Assembly (NCBI GenBank): GCA_017526985.1 | Contig: JAFXQR010000156.1 | Span: 1-63,846 of the forward strand | Length of the DNA: 63,846 nucleotides | Reading direction: 5' to 3' | DNA from: Lachnospiraceae bacterium | Lineage (GTDB): Bacteria; Bacillota; Clostridia; Lachnospirales; Lachnospiraceae | Program-made: the position numbers and the translations under genes | The notes under the pieces: model-generated | What the model saw: only the letters and a program-made list of their open reading frames with translations | The model's database searches: none | What the model was told of the DNA's origin: nothing | Shown here: piece after piece, positions 32,861 through 40,800 of the stretch | How positions within the stretch are numbered: position 1 is the stretch's first letter | Layout of the letters: the number at the start of each line of letters is the position of its first letter

Positions 32861-33715
32861 TTATAAAGTAAAGAAAATCTGAAGCGCATGATACAGGTGC
32901 AGCTGCCATGCTTTCATATCATGCACACCGCCCGGGATCACATAGAAATCATAGTTCACATCTTTCTTTAACTGTGGGCAAAGAGGAAGCACTCTTTCCA
33001 TGATATCTTTATGCTCCGCGTAGGCGATATCCTTATCTCCATTACAGCAGAACATATACTTCAAAGGCAGGCCCTTCTTTTCGCCCTCTGCCAGAGTCTC
33101 ACAGATCCGCTTGATCTCAACCTCGTGATCTCCCTTTGGACCGCAGCATCCGGAGAAAGGACCATACCATGCAAACAGATCATAATTGTTGTAGAAAGCC
33201 GCGCGGTAAGTCGTCATCGAACCGAGAGACAATCCGGCAAATGCCCTATGCTCTCTGGTATCGATCAAATTCTTTTCCGATACATTGGAGTCCGCATGGG
33301 TACTGTAAAAAGTTTCGATCGCAGGAATCAGGTCTTTACGAAGCTCCATATGAAAGTGCTCCGTCACATACTCCGCATTTTCTTCCAGATCTCCGTTCCG
33401 ATAATAGGTCGGTGTAACGATGATACACGGTTCGCAGATACCGTCCGCGATCATATTGTCCAGGATCGTCACCGTATCAGGAAACATCTTGAACCACCAG
33501 TCCTCGGTCACACCACCACCGTGCAGCAAATACAGGATATTATACTTTTTACTCTCATCATATCCGTAGGGCAGATACACCCAAGCGCCTTTGTGCAACG
33601 ACTGTTCCGCTTTCCCTTCATCATAGGTAAAGGTATCGTACTCAAACCGTTCCACTCTGCCCGCCCTGTCACAGGCTTTCAGCATCTTCTCCGGCACTTC
33701 ATAAACATAATTCAT
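32861..33715 (-). CDS. CE1-like alpha/beta-hydrolase esterase
   Basis: A 284-residue esterase-D/feruloyl-esterase-type protein with no signal peptide. It has LYLLHGGG (oxyanion region), the nucleophile elbow GLSLGS (Ser163), Asp in NGDKDIAYAEH and His265 in GGVHDMKAW. It resembles domains of xylanases that remove acetyl or feruloyl groups, which fits the xylan operon elsewhere in the window. AGGAAGG precedes the ATG. It is divergent from a TetR regulator 130 bases away, which may control it. Confidence 0.85.
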   Translation of the reverse strand: MNYVYEVPEKMLKACDRAGRVERFEYDTFTYDEGKAEQSLHKGAWVYLPYGYDESKKYNILYLLHGGGVTEDWWFKMFPDTVTILDNMIADGICEPCIIVTPTYYRNGDLEENAEYVTEHFHMELRKDLIPAIETFYSTHADSNVSEKNLIDTREHRAFAGLSLGSMTTYRAAFYNNYDLFAWYGPFSGCCGPKGDHEVEIKRICETLAEGEKKGLPLKYMFCCNGDKDIAYAEHKDIMERVLPLCPQLKKDVNYDFYVIPGGVHDMKAWQLHLYHALQIFFTL

Positions 33716-33745
33716 TTGGTAACCTTCCTATAGATTTGATTTGTC

Positions 33746-33774
33746 TTGACATATAATTATTATTATAATAAGAT
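33746..33774 (+). promoter_or_regulatory. promoter of the TetR gene with an internal palindrome
   Basis: TTGACA (33746-33751) and TAAGAT (33769-33774) are 17 bases apart. The spacer end contains the perfect 12-base palindrome TTATTATAATAA (33760-33771), a candidate TetR operator that would also lie near the divergent esterase promoter. Confidence 0.5.
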
Positions 33775-33845
33775 ATTATGGTACTGTAAAGTCAATAATG
33801 ATCGAATTTTTCAGAAAACTATATCTATCAATAAAGGGAGACAAC

Positions 33846-34436
33846 ATGAGTGTAGAATCCGTAAGAGCCAAAGTACTGGACGCTGCATTGGAACTATTTG
33901 CAACAAAAGGATACGGCGGTACCTCCATCGATGAAATTGCGGTAGCCAGCGGTATGAAGGCACCGAATCTGTATAAATACTTTAAAGGAAAACTGGAAAT
34001 TTTTGAACTGCTGCAGGACCGCGCCACTGAGGTCTACAAAAGCCGTATGAATCTGCTGCCGGAATCCGTCGTCCACATACACAGCAAAGAGGAACTCAAA
34101 GAATTCAGTATGCACCAGATCACCTATACCATGAGTGATGAAAATATTCGGAGATTCCGCCAGCTATATACCGTAGAACAATACCGAAGCGATTATCTGA
34201 AAACAAAAACATCCGAGTATCAGATGTTGAACATTACGAATCTGTATACCAAAATCTTTACATATATGATGGAACAAGGAACCCTGAAAAAGTGCGATCC
34301 CGAGCTGCTTGCGATGGAATACTGCGCTCCCGTCTCGCTCCTGATCCAGCTATGTGACCGGCAACCGGATCGTTTTGACGAATGCATAAAAAAAGTAGAA
34401 AAGTATATCGATTTCTTTATCGCAAAAACATTTTAA
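33846..34436 (+). CDS. TetR-family transcriptional regulator
   Basis: The ATG at 33846 follows AAGGGAG and gives 196 residues; an earlier in-frame ATG at 33798 lacks a site. The N-terminal DNA-binding domain reads KVLDAALELFATKGYGGTSI, then DEIAVASGMKAPNLYKYFKGK. The all-helical C-terminus is the ligand and dimer domain, ending IDFFIAKTF. It is divergent from the CE1-like esterase, the usual placement for a local repressor. A terminator follows at 34447-34480. Confidence 0.92.
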   Translation: MSVESVRAKVLDAALELFATKGYGGTSIDEIAVASGMKAPNLYKYFKGKLEIFELLQDRATEVYKSRMNLLPESVVHIHSKEELKEFSMHQITYTMSDENIRRFRQLYTVEQYRSDYLKTKTSEYQMLNITNLYTKIFTYMMEQGTLKKCDPELLAMEYCAPVSLLIQLCDRQPDRFDECIKKVEKYIDFFIAKTF

Positions 34437-34446
34437 CCACATAATA

Positions 34447-34480
34447 AAAGAGGGATGTCGCAATGACAACCCTCTTTTTT
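34447..34480 (+). terminator. terminator of the TetR gene
   Basis: AAAGAGGG and CCCTCTTT flank a smaller GTC/GAC stem, followed by T6. The AAAAG on the other side could also let it serve the converging rubrerythrin gene. Confidence 0.8.
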
Positions 34481-34500
34481 AATCCTGTTTCTTTTACCGT

Positions 34501-35040
34501 TTAACCGAAATATCTCTTCAGCAGACCTTCAAATGCTTTACCGTGTCTTGCCTCATCACGGGCCATCTCATGTACGGTATCGTGGATCGCATCCAGGTTA
34601 AGCGCCTTTGCACGCTTCGCCAGATCGGTCTTACCTGCAGTAGCACCATTCTCGGCATCCACACGCATCTCCAGATTCTTCTTGGTAGAATCGGTTACCA
34701 CTTCACCCAACAGCTCAGCAAACTTTGCAGCATGCTCTGCCTCTTCAAAAGCAGCCTTCTCATAATACATACCTACTTCCGGATAGCCTTCACGATATGC
34801 CACACGCGCCATTGCCAGATACATACCTACTTCAGAGCACTCACCTTCAAAATTGGAACGCAGATCTGCAAGGATATCCTCCGGCACACCCTTTGCAACA
34901 CCTACTACATGCTCGGATGCCCATACTTTCTCTCCTGCCTGCTCCTTAAACTTCTCTGCCGGAGCCTTGCATACCGGGCACTCTGCCGGCGGATTGTCGC
35001 CTTCGTGAACATAACCGCATACTGTACATACAAATTTCAT
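34501..35040 (-). CDS. reverse rubrerythrin
   Basis: A 179-residue protein in which the rubredoxin domain comes first (CTVCGY and CPVC, residues 5-25), the reverse of classical rubrerythrin. The four-helix diiron domain follows, with [23 protein letters not shown] and [13 protein letters not shown] providing the Glu/His ligands. It reduces hydrogen peroxide in anaerobes using NADH-linked electron donors. AGGAGGT precedes the ATG. It is monocistronic. Confidence 0.95.
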   Translation of the reverse strand: MKFVCTVCGYVHEGDNPPAECPVCKAPAEKFKEQAGEKVWASEHVVGVAKGVPEDILADLRSNFEGECSEVGMYLAMARVAYREGYPEVGMYYEKAAFEEAEHAAKFAELLGEVVTDSTKKNLEMRVDAENGATAGKTDLAKRAKALNLDAIHDTVHEMARDEARHGKAFEGLLKRYFG

Positions 35041-35142
35041 TTGAAATACCTCCTGATATATATTTTTGTTACCTTTGAATACCTTTTTATTGTATTATGC
35101 ACCAATGCTTTGGTCAAGTAAGATTTGTTACGAAACTGCCGA

Positions 35143-36327
35143 TTATTTTTCGTCAGATCCTGCAGTACTCTCCTGCAATTTCTTCATTTCTTTCTTGTTC
35201 TGATACATTTTGTCATCCGCGCGCTTGATACATTTAGCAAATGCATCCTGTTCTTTTATCAGCTCATCCAATCCGATACCGACGGATAAGTAATACGGTT
35301 TCTTTTCCTTTTCGCATTTTTTCCGGATATCTTCGCGGATCTCTCTGACCAGCTCATTCAATTCCTTTTCCGTAGTCGGATGTGCGATCAGTACAAACTC
35401 ATCTCCGCCATATCGGCCCAAAAAGATCGGGATATTCGATCGCTTTACCACATTGATCAGAGTCGCCGACAACATGACCAGTGCAACATCCCCTTCCGCG
35501 TGTCCGAAGGTGTCATTGATCTTTTTGAAATCGTTGATATCCATCATCAGGACATAGGTGCTCCTGCCTTCGATCCACAGATTGCTCTCCTGTGATACAT
35601 AACGCACCAGCTGACCGCGGTTGTTCAGCTTTGTCAGCGGGTCCGTAGAGATCTGCGATTCGATGGACTGGATATAAAACATCAGCATAAAGATGATCCC
35701 CGCAAAACAGAACATCGGCAGAAACGGTATCAGAACCATCTGGATCAAACCACCCACCACCACCATAATGGGAAGGAACCCGATATACAGATGTTTTCTT
35801 TTTTCGATCGGATTTTCTTCCCTGATCGCTGCCCGCACGGTATAGACGATCACGGCGATCAGATAGATATAAGGTACTGTGACCATAAATGCATCAAACA
35901 TTCCCGTGGTCTTGAAATTTTCATCGATCAGAAGTCCCGGTGCCACAAGATAGGTAACTATCAGAACCATCACCGATATCGCAAAGGGAAAGATCAGCGT
36001 AAATTTCACCGCCCCGCTGTTTCTGCGAGGGATCTGTTCTACCGCCATCACATAACGAAGCCATGTGTATGTGATCGCCGTCATGATCACAAAATTGGAA
36101 AAATCCGTTGCCAGAATGGTAAACGAATTTGCCGGAAATACGCCGGAATCCACACCGACCCAGATCGCGTCCGACACATAGTAAAGCATAAAGGCAATCA
36201 ATGCCTGATCATACCTCAACTGCTTTTCCTGCTTGTCTACACGCATCCGGTCATGCCAGAGCATGATCCCGAATATGACAGCACCTACGATATTGATCGA
36301 TGCATAATAGATAAAATACTCCGACAT
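35143..36327 (-). CDS. membrane diguanylate cyclase (GGDEF domain)
   Basis: A 394-residue protein with six or seven N-terminal transmembrane helices (about 1-225), an unclassified sensor region, then a GGDEF domain. The latter starts at DPLTKLNNRGQL and carries the intact active site GRYGGDEFVLI. I see no RxxD inhibitory site five residues before the motif. It makes cyclic di-GMP. The C-terminus is Lys/Glu-rich. It lies 17 bases downstream of the small gene ending at 36344 on the same strand. Confidence 0.92.
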   Translation of the reverse strand: MSEYFIYYASINIVGAVIFGIMLWHDRMRVDKQEKQLRYDQALIAFMLYYVSDAIWVGVDSGVFPANSFTILATDFSNFVIMTAITYTWLRYVMAVEQIPRRNSGAVKFTLIFPFAISVMVLIVTYLVAPGLLIDENFKTTGMFDAFMVTVPYIYLIAVIVYTVRAAIREENPIEKRKHLYIGFLPIMVVVGGLIQMVLIPFLPMFCFAGIIFMLMFYIQSIESQISTDPLTKLNNRGQLVRYVSQESNLWIEGRSTYVLMMDINDFKKINDTFGHAEGDVALVMLSATLINVVKRSNIPIFLGRYGGDEFVLIAHPTTEKELNELVREIREDIRKKCEKEKKPYYLSVGIGLDELIKEQDAFAKCIKRADDKMYQNKKEMKKLQESTAGSDEK

Positions 36328-36343
36328 TTGACCCCTTTCCGGA

Positions 36344-36547
36344 TCAGTTATCCTCCGTACGATCTGTCACATCACAATTCGAAATGGTTCCCTTTGCCCA
36401 AGGACTGCCCACATCACATCTGCCATGATGATAGGATTCTCTCTTCACACCGGTCTGCAGATCTTCGCTGAATCCGACCGAAAGCCGGCTGACGCCACTG
36501 CTCATTTTGTTATCGATCATTTCGATCAGCTCATCCACCTCGTTCAT
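36344..36547 (-). CDS. small hypothetical protein
   Basis: A 67-residue protein beginning MNEVDELIEMIDNKM. The ATG at 36547 is preferred because GGAGG lies 6 bases before it; an ATG at 36559 overlaps that very site. The N-terminal half is an acidic amphipathic helix and the C-terminal half is Gly/Ser/Asp-rich (HHGRCDVGSPWAKGTISNCD) with two Cys. There is no signal peptide and no family I recognise. It sits between DUF3810 and the GGDEF gene in a same-strand run. Confidence 0.5.
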   Translation of the reverse strand: MNEVDELIEMIDNKMSSGVSRLSVGFSEDLQTGVKRESYHHGRCDVGSPWAKGTISNCDVTDRTEDN

Positions 36548-36584
36548 AGCCGCCTCCATTCTTTATATTTTATCATAAAATGGC

Positions 36585-37793
36585 TCATTTGTAAAAGTAT
36601 TGCAGCAACAGGAGCGTCACCCCATCGTAGGAGTTTTCCTGCAAGATATCCCCCTGCACTTTCCAGCCGGTATCGGCGGTTTCGCTAATTGCCTCATCTA
36701 CCGCCGGCATATCATCAATGGGGTGCGGATCGGCATCATAGATGGCCTGTTCAATCTCATCCCCCGCCTGATAGATCTGCCATACACGCTCCGAAAACTC
36801 CGGTTCCTCACCGAAAACCTCATAATAGATCTGTACTCTGCGTTCTATGTCTTCTCTCGTCTTCAACTCTTCCGGCCAGCCACTCACCTCTCCGGCAGCG
36901 ATCTTCTGATCCAAAACCCGATCCATGGTTTCCAGATAATCCTGATGCAGATAATTATACATCTCCACAAAGGCGATCAAACGAAGGTAAGGATCTTCGC
37001 TACGGCTGAGGGCCAGTGCGCTTAACAGATTGGCTTCGTTTTCTTTATAATAGCCCTTGTGATGCGAGTATTCGTGTGCATCCAGCATCGGCTGCCACAT
37101 AGGCGAGATGTACCGGTTGTGTGTCGGCTCACAGGTATAGGGATAATTGTACCCACCGATGCCCATTCGTTCCAGAATATCCGAGCAAATGGCTTCTTTT
37201 ACCGGAGGATAATATCCCTTCAGTCTCGGAAATTCCGCCCCCAGTTCCTGCATAGCTTTGGTGATCAGAACCCGGTTTTCCTCGATGCTGTGAAATGCCA
37301 CACTGCCGTCTTCCGCAATGGCGATCTCTTCCGCTGCGGCATTACCGTTCTCCACACAATACCATAACAGGTCACTGATCTCTTCGTAGGTAAAGCTCGT
37401 GCGCAGCTCAGGATTCCCCTGCCCGAGCACCGTTCCGCAAAAAGGAACAAACCACATCGGCATATAGATCAAGACAACGATCAGCAGTGCAATGGAAAAG
37501 GATTGAAAATATACTTTCACAAACTTCCGATACCGGGGCTTTTTTCGCAGGAAGATCAACAGCAACAGGATCACGATCCCCGCTACTAAGAGAAACGCTC
37601 CAAGAAACATAATGATCTCGCCCAGCGCAAACGGAAACAGCCCCGTAATATGCGATATCGCATCACAAAGTATGCCGTAGATGTGATCCGTATACCAGTC
37701 ACAAAAGCGTGGAAATGCCGCCGGCAAACCTGTAATGACGATCAGGACCAGGAGTAGGATCACCGTTTTTAAGTATTTTGACAGTTTCTTCAT
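36585..37793 (-). CDS. DUF3810 membrane zincin-like protein
   Basis: A 402-residue protein with three N-terminal membrane helices (about 10-30, 55-80 and 98-118) and an extracellular domain. That domain carries HEYSHHKGYYKENEANLLS, an HExxH motif followed by the Glu of KENEAN, the pattern of DUF3810 putative metalloproteases. GGYNYPYTCEPTHNRYISPM upstream is also conserved in the family as I recall it. It starts 33 bases after the giant helicase gene, on the same strand. Substrate unknown. Confidence 0.85.
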   Translation of the reverse strand: MKKLSKYLKTVILLLVLIVITGLPAAFPRFCDWYTDHIYGILCDAISHITGLFPFALGEIIMFLGAFLLVAGIVILLLLIFLRKKPRYRKFVKVYFQSFSIALLIVVLIYMPMWFVPFCGTVLGQGNPELRTSFTYEEISDLLWYCVENGNAAAEEIAIAEDGSVAFHSIEENRVLITKAMQELGAEFPRLKGYYPPVKEAICSDILERMGIGGYNYPYTCEPTHNRYISPMWQPMLDAHEYSHHKGYYKENEANLLSALALSRSEDPYLRLIAFVEMYNYLHQDYLETMDRVLDQKIAAGEVSGWPEELKTREDIERRVQIYYEVFGEEPEFSERVWQIYQAGDEIEQAIYDADPHPIDDMPAVDEAISETADTGWKVQGDILQENSYDGVTLLLLQYFYK

Positions 37794-37825
37794 TACTAAT
37801 TATCGACTTCCTTTAGTTTTTCGAA

Positions 37826-40800
37826 TTATGTCAATACTATTTTTCCGCCATCCGTCTCTTTGAAGATACCGCGGTCGATGCCGTCATCCAAAGCATATCC
37901 GATCACGGTTTCGATCGTAGAGCCCATCCGCGGACAGCCAAAGCACTTTGCCACAGCCTTGAGCAGATCTTCCCGTGTCAGGCTGACCTGTGCCTCCAGA
38001 ATGTCCCGGATGGCCGCACGGATCTCCTGCGACGGTACATCTTCGATCCCACGATAATTCCCGTTCTGATCGGCCCCGCGATAGCTGTCATAGGTCTGCG
38101 GATCCTGATCGGCTCTCCAGTAAAATACCGCGTCCCGTTCCCTGGTTTTCTGACACGATACGCCCTGCACCGCCTGGTCGAAGATATCTTCCGTGCGGGA
38201 TGTGGTACGGCTCACACCCCAGTCCGCAAATGTTTTTTTCATCAGTGCCCTGCGGCTGATGGGTGCCTCCGCAATAAGATAACGCACCACCGTCTTGCGT
38301 ACATTGTTTAGCTGACTGTGCTCCGCATAGCCTTCGGAGGTTCCGACCTGTTGCGGCATCGCACTTTCATACGCCTGCTGACGTCCTCCGCTCTTTGCCG
38401 CTTCCATACGCTCAAAAGTATAGTTCCCCAGCTTGATCGTTCCCGCTGCATCCTCCGGGTTGGCTTCCTCCTCCTGATCTTCCGCTTCCGTATCCGCCTT
38501 TTCTGCCGTCTCCCCGTCTGCTTCTCTCGCCGCTTCTGCCTCTGCTTCCGCCGCACGCTGCTCCGCCAGACGCTTTTCTTCTTCCTTCTGCTGTTTTGCT
38601 TCTTCTATTTTTCGTCCGATCTCCTGCAACACCCTCTGCGCATCATCCAGCCATTCGATGGTCCAGAGGCGCATGGTACGCCAGCCCAGCCCCGCCAATA
38701 CGGAAGGCTGCACCGCAAAACGGTCTGCCGCCGTCTGATCACCACTCATATTTACGCCATCCAGCAGGATGCCCAGCAGATAATCTTCCGGATTCTCCGG
38801 GTCTACCACACCCATATCCAGACGGTATTTCGAACAGCCCACATTGGTACGCACTTCATATCCGAGACTGCTCACGGCGGCTGCGATCTCGCGCACCACC
38901 GCATCCTCATGTACCGTCTGCGTACCACTCTTTGCCGCGATCATGCCCTGTCCATGTTTGGCAAATTCCAAAAAGCCCTTCAATCCGGCCACGCCCTCGG
39001 CTCTGGTACGGCTGATATCGATCTGCTCCGGCCGCAATACAGAATATACGACCATTTCTTTTCTTGCACGAGAGATCGCCACATTCAGTCGACGCCATCC
39101 GCCATCCCGGTTCAGCGGACCAAAGTTCATGGACACCTTGCCGTTCTTATCCGGTCCGTAGCAGATGGAGAAGAGGATCACATCGCGCTCATCCCCCTGT
39201 ACATTTTCCAGGTTCTTGATAAAGACCGGCTCCGCCGACTGACGGTCCCACTCTTCCAGCTTGGGATGCTGTACAAATGCCTCGGTCAGCAGATCCTCGA
39301 TGAGATGCTGCTGTACCACGCTGAAGGTAACCACACCGATGGAATCCTTACGCAGGATCGGGTCGGACAGACGCCTTACGATCTCGGCCACCACCGCCTC
39401 TGCCTCCGCGCGGTTCTGCTTGGTCTTGCCCATATCGTACACACCATCCAGCTGCACCAGTTTCACCTGGGAGACCAGATCATTGGGCGACGGGAAGGTA
39501 TAGAGTTTGTTGTCATAATACTGCATATTACTGTAGGCGATCAGGCTCTCATGACGGGAGCGGTAATGCCATTTCAGGTATTCCTGCGGCAGCGTGATCG
39601 CCAGACAGTCATCCAGCAGGCTTTCCAGATCTTCATGCTCCGCATTTTCTTCATCGATCCGGTTGGATTTGAAGAAACTGGTGGGCGGCAGCTGTTTCGG
39701 ATCGCCCACAACGATCACATTCTCGCCTCTTGCGATGGTACCCACTGCTTCGCTGGTCGGCAATTGGCTGGCTTCGTCAAAGACCACCAGATCAAACTTC
39801 GGAAACTTCGGATCAATGTACTGCGCCACCGAGATCGGGCTCATCAGCATGCACGGACACAGCTTGCGCAATAATGCCGGGATCTGATCAAACAGTTTGC
39901 GGATGGACATCATACGCCCATTCGATTTGATCGCTTTCTTTAAAATGCCCAGTTCGGAAGACGCTGCTGCCTCGCCGCTGCCTGCCGGTACATTGGCAGA
40001 CAGTTTCGCCACCAGTTCCTGCACCGTCAATCCACGGAACTCTTCCATCTTATCCTTGTAGCGTTCGATCATGCCTTCAAACTGCGCTCCCCGGAATTCA
40101 CTCAGCCGGGAATCCGAAGAGATCAGCTCCGACGCAAAGCGGTAATGCAGGCTGCACAGAAAAGCTCCTTTGGCATCCGCAGCAGTTACCCTGCCTTCTT
40201 CCACCGCCTTTGTCACACAGACGAGTCCCATACTGTCCAGTGCCTGCTTTACATGCTGGTAACCGGTCCAGTCACGCAGTTTCCCGGTATTTTCCGAATA
40301 TCTCTGATAACGCTCCTCTGTCTGTTTCAGATAATCCGGTGCCATCTCGATCTCGGAATCGTTGATGGTATGTGCCTGCCGCACTTCGGCTTCCTTCTCC
40401 AGAAAACGCTCCACATTTTCGATGCGTCTGGGCAGTTCCACCGGATCGATGGGGTCGGCACACTTTGCGCAATACGCTTCCCATTCCCGCTGCGGCAGGG
40501 CATTTCGCAGTTCCACGGCACTTTCCGCCTTTTGCAGTGCCTGCTCCAGAGCCGCAAAATCTGTCTTTTCCGCCAGATACAATCCGCCCAGCAGATTTGT
40601 GATCTCCTGCGGCACATCGTTTAATTCCGCCTTTACAGTTTCCACGGCCCACAGTTCTTCCAATATGCCCTTGATATTGTCTTTTGTGACCGCTGCCGGA
40701 TTGAGCGAGTATGCCTTCACCTCTTTTACGATGGCGGAAGTACCGGTCATCTTCGGCAGGAACCATTTCTGCTGCGCCGCCTGCAATCGCACCAGCGCAT

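Noticed and set aside
38318-39874. Long plus-strand open frame opposite the giant helicase.
   Set aside because: Its composition is that of an antisense frame and it has no start signal. The minus-strand protein is continuous with recognisable helicase motifs.
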